A stretch of 64,000 nucleotides of DNA from Bifidobacterium stellenboschense (GTDB taxonomy: Bacteria; Actinomycetota; Actinomycetes; Actinomycetales; Bifidobacteriaceae). The notes beneath the pieces are model-generated. The model was not told where the DNA came from. It ran no database searches and saw nothing but the letters and a program-made list of their open reading frames with translations. The translations under genes were made by a program, and so were the position numbers. Shown here one piece after another: positions 18,092-27,187 of this stretch (its first letter is position 1; each line of letters begins with the position of its first letter). The stretch covers positions 23,987-87,986 of the forward strand of contig NZ_JGZP01000006.1 of NCBI RefSeq assembly GCF_000741785.1, given 5' to 3'.

Positions 18092-18460
18092 GTGAGATTC
18101 GATTTTTCAGGGACCACGCCGTTGTTCCGGCAGGTGGCCGAACAGCTGGGCGAGGCGATCGTCTCCGGGGCCTTCGCCGAAGGCGAGCAGGTGCCCAGCA
18201 CCACGGAGATCTCCACCACGTACAAAATCAACCCGGCCACCGTGCTCAAAGGCATGAACCTGCTCGTCGACCAGGGGCTGCTGGAGAAGCGCCGCGGACT
18301 CGGCATGTTCGTCACCGCCGGGGCCAGACGCAAGGCCGGCGACGCCAAACGCGACGAATTCCTCACCACGCACGTCGGCGCGTTCATCGCCGAAGCGAAA
18401 CGACTCGGCATCGGCGCCGACGAACTCAAGGACATCATCGACAAGGGGTACCGATCATGA
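18092..18460 (+). CDS. GntR-family regulator, YtrA subfamily
   Basis: A 122-residue regulator with the short YtrA layout: an N-terminal winged helix-turn-helix (TTPLFRQVAEQLGEAIVSGAF ... VPSTTEISTTYKINPATV) and a ~45-residue C-terminal helical dimerisation tail. YtrA-type repressors usually control the ABC exporter encoded downstream, and here the next gene overlaps by ATGA. GTG 18092 is chosen because TAAGGAGGTG is ~9 bases upstream and the protein then starts with the usual FDFSGTTPLFRQ. Its operator is probably the palindrome at 18005-18028. The inducing signal, often cell-envelope antibiotics in other Gram-positives, is unknown here. Confidence 0.92.
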   Translation: MRFDFSGTTPLFRQVAEQLGEAIVSGAFAEGEQVPSTTEISTTYKINPATVLKGMNLLVDQGLLEKRRGLGMFVTAGARRKAGDAKRDEFLTTHVGAFIAEAKRLGIGADELKDIIDKGYRS

Positions 18461-19416
18461 GCCTCATCATCAACGACCTGACCAAAACCTTCCACAAGGC
18501 GTCCGCGCCGGCCCTCGACCACGTGAACCTCACGCTCGAACCGGGCATCCACGGCCTGTTCGGCCGCAACGGCGCCGGCAAAAGCACGCTGCTCGCCACC
18601 ATCGCCAACCGGCTCCTGCCCACGTCCGGCGACGTCGAACTCGACGGCGAGAACGTGCGTGACAACGAGCACGCGCAGGCGCGCATCCATCTCGTCAACG
18701 AGACGCTGCCGTTCCTGTTCGGCATGCGCGTCTCATCGTTCCTCAAGCGCGAAGGCCGCTACTGCGGCGGCATCGACGGCGAGGCGGCCGCGCGCATGCT
18801 CGCCGCGTTCGGCATCAAGGAGAACGCCTCATACGGCGGTCTCTCACTCGGCCAGCGCCAGATCGTGCGCCTCGTCGCCGGACTGTGCCTGCCCGTCGAC
18901 GTGCTGCTGCTCGACGAGCCGGTCAACGGGCTCGACGCGGCGAACCGCGAGCGCTTCTACCGTCTCCTCATCGAATCGTTCGCCGAACGCCCGCGCGTCA
19001 TCGTCGTCTCCACGCACATCATCGACGAGGTCGCGCAGGTCGTCGAACGCGCCGTCATCCTCGACCGCGGCCGCGTCGTCGATGCGTTCGACGCCGGCGA
19101 CGTCGCCTCCCGCGCCACCGTGCTCGTCGGCGACGAGGCGCGCGTGAACGCGTTCGTCCACGCGGAAGGACTGCAGCCGGTCGCGGTCGAACGCATGGGC
19201 AGGCTTGCCACCGTCACCGTGCGCGGCCACGTGGACGAACGCGACGTGCCCGACGGCATCGCCGTCAGCGGCCTCGGCCTGCAGGACTACTTCATCCGTG
19301 TCACTGGCGACGGCGGCACGGCGGGGAAGGCTTCGGGTGCCGGTGATACGGGAAACGCCGCCGGGGATGCCGCCACGGCCGGTTCGACTGTGATGGGAGG
19401 CGATCGCGATGCGTAA
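18457..19416 (+). CDS. ABC transporter ATP-binding protein of the YtrA-type operon
   Basis: A 319-residue ATPase. Walker A is GRNGAGKST near residue 35, the signature is degenerate (LSLGQRQIVR instead of LSGGQ), Walker B is VLLLDEPVNGLD, and the H-loop is VVSTHIIDEV. A C-terminal domain of ~110 residues after the ATPase core ends in a low-complexity Gly/Ala/Thr tail. It would energise the two membrane proteins encoded immediately after it, with which it overlaps by 8 bases. An export role is inferred from the subfamily. Confidence 0.9.
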   Translation: MSLIINDLTKTFHKASAPALDHVNLTLEPGIHGLFGRNGAGKSTLLATIANRLLPTSGDVELDGENVRDNEHAQARIHLVNETLPFLFGMRVSSFLKREGRYCGGIDGEAAARMLAAFGIKENASYGGLSLGQRQIVRLVAGLCLPVDVLLLDEPVNGLDAANRERFYRLLIESFAERPRVIVVSTHIIDEVAQVVERAVILDRGRVVDAFDAGDVASRATVLVGDEARVNAFVHAEGLQPVAVERMGRLATVTVRGHVDERDVPDGIAVSGLGLQDYFIRVTGDGGTAGKASGAGDTGNAAGDAATAGSTVMGGDRDA

Positions 19417-20458
19417 CGGACACCCTCCGAACGGGATTCAATCCCGCGCGATGAGGCGGGACGCTCTGCCGGCGGCCGTGACGCTGCTCGCCGTGATCCT
19501 GTTGCTGGCGGCCATGCGATGGGGATTGTATCTGGCGTCGCAGCGACTCGGGTTCCTGTGGGTCAATCCGTTGACCGGCAGCGCCTCCGTCTCTCCGTTC
19601 CGATTGGACTGGCTCACGGCGACGATGCTGTTCCTCGGTGCGGTCGCATGGTACGTGCTCTTCTTCGACCGGATGCTGTGCCACGGCGTCTCCCGGCGTT
19701 CGTTCGCCGCGACGTCCGGCGGCATCGGATTGTTCACGGCGGTCGCCTCGACCGTGCTGCTGGTGCCGTTGGCGTATGCCGGCACCTACTTCGGCAGTCT
19801 TCCGTTGTATCGGATCGATGGCCCGAATTCCTGGTACGGCGACGGCACGGTGTTCACGCCGGGGCACGACGACGGCTGGGTGTGGGCGGACGGCTGGCTG
19901 GGCAACGGCGTCATGATGAGCCGCATCAACCGCTTCGCGAATGCGTGGGTCGGCTGCAATCCCTTCGAGACACGCGATCCGTACGCCGACATCAGACATG
20001 CCGGGCTCCCGCCGTTCCTGCTCGCCTGCGTCATCTTCCTCGCGATGATGATCGCCGCCACGGCCCTCGGCATGCTCGCCGGAGCGGCGCTCATGTGGGT
20101 GCTCGACGGCGGGGCGCGGCGCATCGCCGGTGCGGTCGCGGTTCTGATTGCCGCCTACGCCGCGGGTGTGCTGGTGGTGCTCCCGTGGATGGAGGCGACG
20201 CGCGACCCTACATGGTCCGGATGGGTGGGCGTGCTCAGTCCGCTGTGGATACGCCTGACGCGAGGCGATTCGCTCTACAACGAATACGACGTGAGCCATA
20301 TGGAACTCGCATTGTTGTACGCGTGGCTGCCGCTCGTCGAATCGCTGCTGCTGTTCGCGGTGTGCGCGGCGGTGGCGAGACGGCTCACGGCGCGGCATGA
20401 GGTCCATTCCGTACGGCTCGTCGCAGCGAAGGCCGGCGGCGAAGGAAAGACGAGGTGA
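19409..20458 (+). CDS. Membrane subunit 1 of the YtrA-type ABC system
   Basis: A 349-residue protein with about six hydrophobic helices (for example AVTLLAVILLLAAMRWGLYL, TAVASTVLLVPLAYAG, LLACVIFLAMMIAATALGML) and a large outside loop rich in Trp, Gly and Asp between helices 3 and 4. It is a paralogue of the next gene: LCHGVSRRS here matches LCHGVDRRS there, and LYAWLPLVESLLLFAVC matches LYVAWIPLVEAVVLFVVC. I do not recognise a named permease family. Gene order says it forms the channel with its paralogue. Starts with ATG 19409 inside the ATPase gene. Confidence 0.82.
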   Translation: MRNGHPPNGIQSRAMRRDALPAAVTLLAVILLLAAMRWGLYLASQRLGFLWVNPLTGSASVSPFRLDWLTATMLFLGAVAWYVLFFDRMLCHGVSRRSFAATSGGIGLFTAVASTVLLVPLAYAGTYFGSLPLYRIDGPNSWYGDGTVFTPGHDDGWVWADGWLGNGVMMSRINRFANAWVGCNPFETRDPYADIRHAGLPPFLLACVIFLAMMIAATALGMLAGAALMWVLDGGARRIAGAVAVLIAAYAAGVLVVLPWMEATRDPTWSGWVGVLSPLWIRLTRGDSLYNEYDVSHMELALLYAWLPLVESLLLFAVCAAVARRLTARHEVHSVRLVAAKAGGEGKTR

Positions 20459-21483
20459 TTGCGGTGGGATCGACAGTGACGAAGACGGCGCTCGGCATTT
20501 CACCCGGTATACGTGACGGTGCGCGGGGCGATGGGGCGACGATGGTGGTGCGGAAGACGCGGCGCCATCGGACCGGCCGGCAGACTCGCGTCATGATGCG
20601 GCGATGCGCGGGACTGTATGCGGCGGTGCTCGGCGTAGGCGTCGTGATGGCCGCGATCGGCGGCGGCGTACGGTACCTCGCCTTGCAGGGTCACTGGCAT
20701 GTGCGGATGCCGTACGCGCTCGACACCATGATGGGCGCCGGTGCGGCCGACATCGAATCATTGATGGGTCTGATGCTGTTCGCCGCCGGGCTGGTCTGGT
20801 TCCTGGCGTTCGTGGGGCCGGAACTGTGCCACGGCGTGGACCGGCGCTCGCTGGCGGTCGCACCGGCCATGTGCGGCGTGGTCGCGGCGGTCCTGTCGGC
20901 CGTGGCGATGACCGTGCTGGAATACGGGTTGGTGGATCGTGTCTGGCAGGATTCCGTCGAGGTGACGGCCGGCGCATCGCCGGTCTACGGCTGGTGGGGC
21001 AACGACCTCTACCAGACGCCGTTCTCCTACCGGTTCCTGTACGCGTGGCAGTACGTTCCGTTCTCCACGGGCGGTGCCTCGAAGGTGTCGGGCATCATCC
21101 CCGGCGGATGGCTGTTCATGGGCGTGGCCTGTTTCGCGCTGATGCTCGCCGCCGCGGCGCTGGGGTTGCTGGCCGGTGCGGCCGTTGCATGGGCGTGTTC
21201 GGGCGGGGCGAAACGGCTTGCGGTGTCCGTGGGTGTGGTCGTCGTCGCCTACGTGGTGGTGATGCGGCTGTTCCTGTTCAACGGCTCCGTGAAGCTGGCA
21301 TGGCTGGCGCAGGCCATGACCGGCGAGGTCATCCGGTACGAATCGAACTGGGATGAATGGCATCTGTACGTCGCGTGGATCCCGCTCGTCGAGGCGGTGG
21401 TGCTGTTCGTAGTCTGTGTGGCCGTCGTCCGTCGGCTCACGATGCGACGTGAAGTCCACGCCGCACGGCGGTGGCTCATCTGA
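20455..21483 (+). CDS. Membrane subunit 2 of the YtrA-type ABC system
   Basis: A 342-residue paralogue of the preceding membrane protein, with the same helix pattern and the conserved LCHGVDRRSL and C-terminal RRLTMRREVHAARR motifs. The first ~45 residues are a basic, Gly/Thr/Arg-rich extension before helix 1 (AAVLGVGVVMAAIGGGV). GTG 20455 overlaps the previous stop by four bases; a later start near 20593 (MMRRC) would give a protein closer to subunit 1. A strong hairpin at 21502-21541 ends the operon. Confidence 0.8.
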   Translation: MIAVGSTVTKTALGISPGIRDGARGDGATMVVRKTRRHRTGRQTRVMMRRCAGLYAAVLGVGVVMAAIGGGVRYLALQGHWHVRMPYALDTMMGAGAADIESLMGLMLFAAGLVWFLAFVGPELCHGVDRRSLAVAPAMCGVVAAVLSAVAMTVLEYGLVDRVWQDSVEVTAGASPVYGWWGNDLYQTPFSYRFLYAWQYVPFSTGGASKVSGIIPGGWLFMGVACFALMLAAAALGLLAGAAVAWACSGGAKRLAVSVGVVVVAYVVVMRLFLFNGSVKLAWLAQAMTGEVIRYESNWDEWHLYVAWIPLVEAVVLFVVCVAVVRRLTMRREVHAARRWLI

Positions 21484-21501
21484 ATCGGCCTTGACCCCTT
21501 G

Positions 21502-21541
21502 GAACGCCGCGGATCCCCTTCATGGGCGATCCGCGGCGTTC
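21502..21541 (+). terminator. Terminator of the YtrA-type operon
   Basis: A perfect 14-bp stem: GAACGCCGCGGATC at 21502-21515 pairs with 21528-21541. It lies 18 bases after the last membrane gene; no T-run is present. Confidence 0.8.
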
Positions 21542-21989
21542 TCGTTATGTGGACGTCCTCGACACGCTGGCTGGGAAGGAGGTGGTATGGTGTGAGGCAT
21601 GCAGATTCTCTTGTGTTGTTGTCGCTAACCGACGCCCCCGGGCGGACGGTCAGTGACGCATAACTTGAGACAGGGCATTCGAATGCGGCAGGGGAATCGC
21701 CGCGATTTTCGTTTCGGATTTCAAACGGGCAGAACCATACCGGCGTGCACGTGGAGTATTGGCACGTTGGGGGTGCCGATACTCATGACGGAATCCGCGA
21801 AGGAAACATCATCGAACATCACGACGCACGATCGCGGCACACGTCGCGCACGGCACACGGACGCCCGTCATCATCGACAACGCAGCACATCCAGACCGTC
21901 TCGCAGGGGAACGCCGGTTCACGACGACGACATTCCATCCACAACGGATCGAACCACCAAACCCTGACCCACAAGGAAACGAGACGATC
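21542..21989 (+). promoter_or_regulatory. Long leader region upstream of the cysteine/methionine genes
   Basis: Almost 450 bases without a convincing gene. It contains a perfect 12-bp palindrome, GCATTCGAATGC (21675-21686), and a 12-bp stem with one G-T pair, GAGTATTGGCAC (21754-21765) with GTGCCGATACTC (21773-21784), loop GTTGGGG. The last ~200 bases before the ATG are low in obvious structure. An operator plus a structured transcript leader is likely. I could not match it to a SAM, SAH or T-box class by eye. Confidence 0.5.
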
Positions 21990-23012
21990 ATGACCATCGC
22001 GAACAGCACCGCCGACCTCATCGGGAACACCCCGCTCGTCAGGCTCAACCACATCCCCACCGAAGACGGCGTCCGCGCCACCATCGCCGTGAAGATCGAA
22101 TACATGAACCCGGGCGGCTCCTCCAAGGACCGCATCGCCGCGCGCATCATCGACGCGGCCGAACGCTCTGGCGAACTGAAGCCCGGCGGCGTCATCGTCG
22201 AACCCACGTCCGGCAACACCGGCGTCGGCCTCGCCATGGTCGCCCAGCAGCGCGGCTACCGCACCATCTTCACCCTGCCCGATAAGGTCTCCGAATCGAA
22301 GCGCGCCGTGCTGCGCGCATACGGTGCCGAAGTGGTCGTCACCCCCACCGACGCCGGCCCCGACGATCCGCGCTCCTACTACCAGGTGGCCGAACGCCTC
22401 GCCAAGGCCATCCCCGGCGGCTACCGGCCCAACCAGTACGATAATCCGAACGGCCCGGCCAGCCACTACGCCACCACCGGCCCCGAAATCTGGCGCGACA
22501 CCGATGGCAAGATCACGCACTTCGTGGCCGGCATCGGCACCGGCGGTACCATCTCCGGCACTGGACGCTACCTCAAGGAGGCGTCCGACGGGCGCGTCGT
22601 GGTCGTCGGCTCCGACCCGGAAGGCTCCATCTACTCCGCGGCCGACCCCGCCGACGTCCACCAGTACGACATCGAAGGCGTCGGCGAGGACTTCTACCCG
22701 AAGGCCTACGACCGTTCCATCCCCGACGAGATCGTCAAGGCGGACGACGCCGAAGCGTTCGAGATGACCCGCCGCCTCGCCGGCGAGGAGGCGCTGCTCG
22801 TCGGCGGATCCTCCGGCATGGCCGTCGCCAGCGCCGTCAAGTACGCGAAGGAGCACGACCTCGACGAGAACCAGCTCGTCGTCGTGCTCGCCCCCGACTC
22901 CGGCCGCAGCTACCTTGAGAAGATCTTCGACGACGACTGGATGCGCGCCAACGGCTACGGCGACGTGGTCGAACGCACCGCCCGTCCCTCCCTCGCCGAA
23001 CAGTACCTGTAA
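21990..23012 (+). CDS. cysK: Cysteine synthase / cystathionine beta-synthase family enzyme
   Basis: A 340-residue PLP enzyme of the fold type II family that makes cysteine from O-acetylserine and sulphide, or cystathionine from serine and homocysteine. The PLP Lys is in NPGGSSKDRIAA near residue 45, the substrate loop is PTSGNTGVGLA, and the phosphate cup is GIGTGGTISGTG. The C-terminal ~30 residues (DDDWMRANGYG) and the NPGGSSKD form resemble cystathionine beta-synthase cores more than CysK. With a MetB-type enzyme next door and luxS nearby, a role in homocysteine-to-cysteine conversion is quite possible. The symbol is therefore provisional. There are no CBS regulatory domains. Confidence 0.88.
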   Translation: MTIANSTADLIGNTPLVRLNHIPTEDGVRATIAVKIEYMNPGGSSKDRIAARIIDAAERSGELKPGGVIVEPTSGNTGVGLAMVAQQRGYRTIFTLPDKVSESKRAVLRAYGAEVVVTPTDAGPDDPRSYYQVAERLAKAIPGGYRPNQYDNPNGPASHYATTGPEIWRDTDGKITHFVAGIGTGGTISGTGRYLKEASDGRVVVVGSDPEGSIYSAADPADVHQYDIEGVGEDFYPKAYDRSIPDEIVKADDAEAFEMTRRLAGEEALLVGGSSGMAVASAVKYAKEHDLDENQLVVVLAPDSGRSYLEKIFDDDWMRANGYGDVVERTARPSLAEQYL

Positions 23013-23056
23013 ACCCGCATAGCATATACATCATCAGTCGAAAGGAACCAATCATC

Positions 23057-24241
23057 ATGACCGCCGCATACAACGCCCAGTTCGCCGAAACCGCCCTCGC
23101 CACCCGCGCCATCCACGCCGGGCAGGAACCCGACCCCACCACCGGCGCCGTTGTCACACCGATCTACGCCACCTCCACGTTCAAGCAGGACGGCGTGCTC
23201 GGCCTGCGCGGCGGGCACGACTACTCCCGTTCCATCAACCCGACGCGCACCAGCTTCGACGAACAGCTCGCCGCCGTCGAAGGCGCGAAATACGCGCTCT
23301 CCTTCTCCTCCGGCCTCGCCGCCATCGACGTGCTCCTGCGCTCCACCCTGAAGCCCGGCGACAACATCCTCCTCGGCAACGACGTGTACGGCGGCACCTA
23401 CCGTCTGCTCGCCAAGGTGTTCGTGCCGTGGGGCGTCGGCCTCGACGTGGTCGACATCACCGACCCGCAGGCCGTCGAAGCGGCGCTCGCCGCCAAGCCG
23501 TACCGCTACATCTGGGTCGAGACCCCGTCCAACCCGCTGCTCAACATCACCGACATCGCGCTCACCGCCGAACTCGCGCACAAGCACGGCGCCAAGGTCG
23601 TCGTCGACAACACGTTCGCCTCGCCCGCCCTCCAGCATCCGCTCGACGACGGCGCCGACGCGGTCGTCTACTCGACCACCAAGTACATCGGCGGCCACTC
23701 CGACGTGGTCGGCGGCGCCGTCGTCCTCAACGACCCCGACGTGCGCGACCAGGTCGCGTTCCTGCAGAACGCGGCCGGCGCCGTGCCCTCCCCGTTCGAC
23801 TCCTGGCTCGACATCCGAGGCCTCAAGACCCTCGATCTGCGCGTCAAGCGCCACTCCGCCAACGCGCTCAAGGTCGCCCAGTGGCTCGAATCCCAGCCGT
23901 CCGACGTGATCGAACGCGTCTGGTACCCGGGTCTCGAATCCCATCCGGGCCACGAGATCGCCGCACGCCAGATGCACGGCGGATTCGGCGGCATCGTCTC
24001 CGTGCAGCTCGCCGCCGGCGCCGAGGCGGCGAAGCGCCTCGTCGACCATACGACCATCTTCACGCTCGCCGAATCGCTCGGCGGCGTCGAAAGCCTCATC
24101 GAGGTGCCCGCCGCCATGACCCACGCCTCCGTGTCCGGCACCACCCTGCAGGTGCCCGACAACCTGATCCGCATCTCCGTCGGCATCGAGGACGCCGACG
24201 ACCTCATCGCCGACCTCGACCAGGCGCTGGCCCAGCTGTGA
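23057..24241 (+). CDS. metB: Cystathionine gamma-synthase / gamma-lyase (MetB/MetC PLP family)
   Basis: A 394-residue Cys/Met-metabolism PLP enzyme. It would either join O-succinyl- or O-acetylhomoserine to cysteine, giving cystathionine for methionine synthesis, or split cystathionine to cysteine. The PLP Lys is in YSTTKYIGGHSD near residue 208. The conserved YSRSINPTR, SGLAAID, ETPSNPLL and ESLGGVESL motifs are all present. It lies 44 bases after the cysteine synthase gene with an AAAGGA site, so the two are probably one transcript. Sequence alone does not separate synthase from lyase. Confidence 0.92.
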   Translation: MTAAYNAQFAETALATRAIHAGQEPDPTTGAVVTPIYATSTFKQDGVLGLRGGHDYSRSINPTRTSFDEQLAAVEGAKYALSFSSGLAAIDVLLRSTLKPGDNILLGNDVYGGTYRLLAKVFVPWGVGLDVVDITDPQAVEAALAAKPYRYIWVETPSNPLLNITDIALTAELAHKHGAKVVVDNTFASPALQHPLDDGADAVVYSTTKYIGGHSDVVGGAVVLNDPDVRDQVAFLQNAAGAVPSPFDSWLDIRGLKTLDLRVKRHSANALKVAQWLESQPSDVIERVWYPGLESHPGHEIAARQMHGGFGGIVSVQLAAGAEAAKRLVDHTTIFTLAESLGGVESLIEVPAAMTHASVSGTTLQVPDNLIRISVGIEDADDLIADLDQALAQL

Positions 24242-24254
24242 CCCCACCCGCATA

Positions 24255-24344
24255 CCCCATGGTGCGGTGAACATCCCATGGTGCGGTGGCCCAAAACGGC
24301 TTCATTCCGCCGTTGTGGAGAAAGTGTGTTGCCGCACCATGGGG
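24255..24344. repeat. Three copies of CCCATGGTGCGG around the recQ promoter
   Basis: CCCCATGGTGCGGTG at 24255-24269, CCCATGGTGCGGTG at 24275-24288, and the inverted copy CCGCACCATGGGG at 24332-24344, ending 16 bases before the recQ ATG. The two direct copies are 20 bp apart. A short hairpin (AACGGC/GCCGTT) lies between. The layout suggests an operator cluster. Confidence 0.6.
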
Positions 24345-24360
24345 AATGTATGGTGGAACC

Positions 24361-26469
24361 ATGACTGGACAGACGGCTGACACGCATGCGGCGGCGCTCG
24401 GGGCGCTGGAACGGTACTTCGGCTATGAGTCGTTCCGCCCCGGGCAGGACGGCGTGGTCGACGCGCTTCTTCATGGGCGCGACGTGCTCGCCGTCATGCC
24501 CACCGGCGCCGGCAAATCCGTGTGCTACCAGATACCGGCCGCCTTGTTGCCCGGCGTCACCGTCGTCATCTCGCCGCTTATCTCCCTCATGCAGGATCAG
24601 GTCGACTCGTTGAACGACCAGGGATTGCCGGCGGCGTTCGTCAACGGCACGCAGACGCCGGACGAGCAGTCGATGGTGCTCGCCCAGGCGGCGGACGGGC
24701 AGGTGAGGATCCTGTACGTCGCCCCGGAACGCCTGGAGACCGGGCGGTTCCGTGATTTCGCCATGCGCACGCCGATCGCGCTCGTCGCCGTCGACGAGGC
24801 GCACTGCGTCTCCCAATGGGGGCAGGACTTCCGCTCCTCGTATCTCGGCATCGGCGACTTCATCCGCTCGTTGCCGCGCCGTCCGGTCGTCGGCGCGTTC
24901 ACCGCCACCGCCACCGAGAAGGTGCGCCGCGACATCGTCGATCTGCTCGGCCTCGCCTCGCCGCAGGTGACGGTCACCGGATTCGACCGGCCGAACCTGT
25001 ACTTCGATGTCATCAACATGGAGCGCAAACGCAAGGCCGCGTGGATTGTGGACTACGTGGCCTCACATCCGGACGAATCCGGCATCGTGTACTGCGCTAC
25101 GCGCAAGGAGACCGAGCAGCTCGCCGACACGCTGAACCAGTCGGTCCCGCAGCGCCCCGGCACGGGCGCGGGGGAGCGCGGCCCCATCGCCGTCGCCTAC
25201 CATGCCGGCATGGCCGCGGACATGCGCAATGCGGCCCAACGCGACTTCGTGACCGACCGGGTGCCGGTCGTCGTCGCCACGAACGCGTTCGGCATGGGCA
25301 TCGACAAGTCGAACGTGCGCTACGTGATCCACCACAACATGCCCGAATCCATCGAATCCTACTATCAGGAGGCCGGACGTGCGGGCCGCGACGGCGAACC
25401 CAGCCGCTGCACGCTGCTGTGGAACGAGTCCGACATCGTCACGCGCCGTCGCCTGCTGGATTCGGACTATGACAACGACCGCATGACCTCCGAGGAGCAG
25501 GAGATCGCGCGACGCAACCGGCGTCGCCTGCTCGACGGCATGATCGGATACTGCCGCACCACCGAATGTCTCCATCGCTACATGACCCGCTACTTCGGGC
25601 AGGAGTCCGATCCGGGGGCCGCGAAGTCCGGCATCGGCGGTTCGGGCGCATCCGGAGAGGCGGGTGAGACTGCCGCGCACGCCACGTGCGGCGCGTGCGC
25701 GAACTGCTGCGAACGCACGTTCACCACCATCGACGTGACCGTCATCGCGCGCAACATCAGCCGTTGCGTGCACGACGTGATGTTCGACCACGACGAGCAG
25801 GGGCACGAGACGACGCCGCGCCCGGTGCGTCGCGGGGTGGGCTCGGGCAAGATCGTGAGGATCCTGCGCGGCTCGCAGGCGCAGGATCTCGCCTGGCTCA
25901 AACCGGAGCGCATGCCCAGCTTCGGCACGTTGAAGGACGAGTCGGAGGCGCGGGTGCGCGACGTGCTCAGCCAGATGGCCACCGACGGCCATCTCGTCAT
26001 CGCCGACGGGCGCCTGCCGATCGTCGGTTTCGGTCCGCGGGCGGCGGAGACGGTCTCGCCGGACTTCCGCTACGAGATCAAACGCGTGGAACGCAGGACC
26101 GCGCGTTCCGGCTCCGGCGCGGCGGACGGCGGTCGGATGCGCCGTCTCGGCGTCTCCGCCGGCACGCCGTCCTCCACCGTGTTCGGCGCGGCGGGCACGA
26201 ACGGTCCCGTCGACGCGGATGCATACGTGCCCGGCGACGAGGAGGAGGCGCTGTTCCAGCGTCTGCGCGGATTGCGCAAGACCATCGCGCAGGAGATCGG
26301 CAAACCGCCGTACATCGTGTTCTCCGACCGGTCGTTGCGCGACATGGCGCGCATCAGGCCGGTCACCGACGCGCAGTTCCTCGCCGTCTCCGGCGTGGGC
26401 GAACGCAAGCTTCAGGCGTACGGACGCCGGTTCATGGATGAGATCGCCGCGTTCGGCGGCGCGTCCTGA
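24361..26469 (+). CDS. recQ: ATP-dependent DNA helicase RecQ
   Basis: A 702-residue 3'-5' helicase in recombination and repair. Walker A is MPTGAGKS near residue 47, the DEAH box is VDEAHCVSQWG near 145, and helicase motif VI is YYQEAGRAGRDG near 340. The zinc-binding RQC region has Cys in TTECLHRY and CGACANCCE. A winged-helix region follows, then a Gly/Ser-rich linker, and a C-terminal HRDC domain (about 620-700, YIVFSDRSLRDMARIRP). ATG 24361 is chosen because the family begins shortly before the ALERYFGYESFRPGQ motif. The ribosome-binding site is weak (GGTGG). Linkage of recQ to luxS is familiar in bifidobacteria. Confidence 0.96.
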   Translation: MTGQTADTHAAALGALERYFGYESFRPGQDGVVDALLHGRDVLAVMPTGAGKSVCYQIPAALLPGVTVVISPLISLMQDQVDSLNDQGLPAAFVNGTQTPDEQSMVLAQAADGQVRILYVAPERLETGRFRDFAMRTPIALVAVDEAHCVSQWGQDFRSSYLGIGDFIRSLPRRPVVGAFTATATEKVRRDIVDLLGLASPQVTVTGFDRPNLYFDVINMERKRKAAWIVDYVASHPDESGIVYCATRKETEQLADTLNQSVPQRPGTGAGERGPIAVAYHAGMAADMRNAAQRDFVTDRVPVVVATNAFGMGIDKSNVRYVIHHNMPESIESYYQEAGRAGRDGEPSRCTLLWNESDIVTRRRLLDSDYDNDRMTSEEQEIARRNRRRLLDGMIGYCRTTECLHRYMTRYFGQESDPGAAKSGIGGSGASGEAGETAAHATCGACANCCERTFTTIDVTVIARNISRCVHDVMFDHDEQGHETTPRPVRRGVGSGKIVRILRGSQAQDLAWLKPERMPSFGTLKDESEARVRDVLSQMATDGHLVIADGRLPIVGFGPRAAETVSPDFRYEIKRVERRTARSGSGAADGGRMRRLGVSAGTPSSTVFGAAGTNGPVDADAYVPGDEEEALFQRLRGLRKTIAQEIGKPPYIVFSDRSLRDMARIRPVTDAQFLAVSGVGERKLQAYGRRFMDEIAAFGGAS

Positions 26470-26470
26470 G

Positions 26471-26504
26471 CCGTCCCGGCGATTCCGCCGTCCCGCCGAT
26501 TCCG
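26471..26504. repeat. 17-bp tandem duplication in the recQ-luxS spacer
   Basis: CCGTCCCGGCGATTCCG at 26471-26487 is repeated at 26488-26504 with one change. TCTATAACG also occurs twice just downstream. No function is evident. Confidence 0.5.
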
Positions 26505-26647
26505 TCTATCCCGTCTATAACGAGCGTCTATAACGCCGGCCGGGTGCGATGCGTCTTCGCGGGCGATCGACGACTAGGATGGGCGGCGGATACGCCGGCG
26601 GCGTGCAGGAGCGCGCCGAAGGGCGGCGTATGCGGAAAGGAACGAAC

Positions 26648-27139
26648 ATGGCGGAGAAGACCGACAAGCCGGTGGTGGAAAGCTTCCAGCTCGACCATAC
26701 GAAGGTGAAGGCGCCGTACGTGCGCTACATCGACACGGAGAAGGGGCCGCACGGCGACGTGATCTCCAATTACGACCTGCGTCTCGTGCAGCCGAACGAG
26801 AACGCGATCCCGACGGCCGGACTGCACACGATCGAGCACACGATCGCCGTGCTGCTGCGCGAACGCATCGACGGCTACATCGACTGCTCGCCGTTCGGCT
26901 GCCGCACCGGCTTCCACCTGCTCACCTGGGGCGAGCATCCCACCGAGGAGGTCGCCAAGGCGTTGAAGGAGTCGCTGGAGTTCATCGCGTACAAGGCCAC
27001 GTGGGACGACGTGCCCGCCACCACGATCGAAAGCTGCGGCAACTACCGCGACCACAGCCTGTTCACCGCGAAGGAATGGTGCAAGGACATCCTCGCCAAG
27101 GGCATCAGCTCCGACCCGTTCGAACGCAAGGTCGTCTGA
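26648..27139 (+). CDS. luxS: S-ribosylhomocysteine lyase (LuxS)
   Basis: Splits S-ribosylhomocysteine to homocysteine and DPD, the precursor of AI-2, as part of the activated methyl cycle. The 163-residue length is normal. Metal-binding HTIEH is near residue 58, [10 protein letters not shown] follows with the active-site Cys, and the third metal ligand Cys is in [13 protein letters not shown] 26648 follows GGAAAGGAACGAAC. With cysK and metB upstream, the released homocysteine can be recycled to methionine or turned into cysteine. A 13-bp hairpin follows. Confidence 0.97.
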   Translation: MAEKTDKPVVESFQLDHTKVKAPYVRYIDTEKGPHGDVISNYDLRLVQPNENAIPTAGLHTIEHTIAVLLRERIDGYIDCSPFGCRTGFHLLTWGEHPTEEVAKALKESLEFIAYKATWDDVPATTIESCGNYRDHSLFTAKEWCKDILAKGISSDPFERKVV

Positions 27140-27187
27140 TCGCCGGATCCGCGGCGATGCCCGCGCGATGCACGTCGTCACCCGTCC

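Noticed and set aside
21542..21989. SAM-II, SAM-IV or T-box riboswitch upstream of the cysteine synthase gene
   Set aside because: I could not find the conserved cores of these classes; the region is reported only as an unidentified leader.
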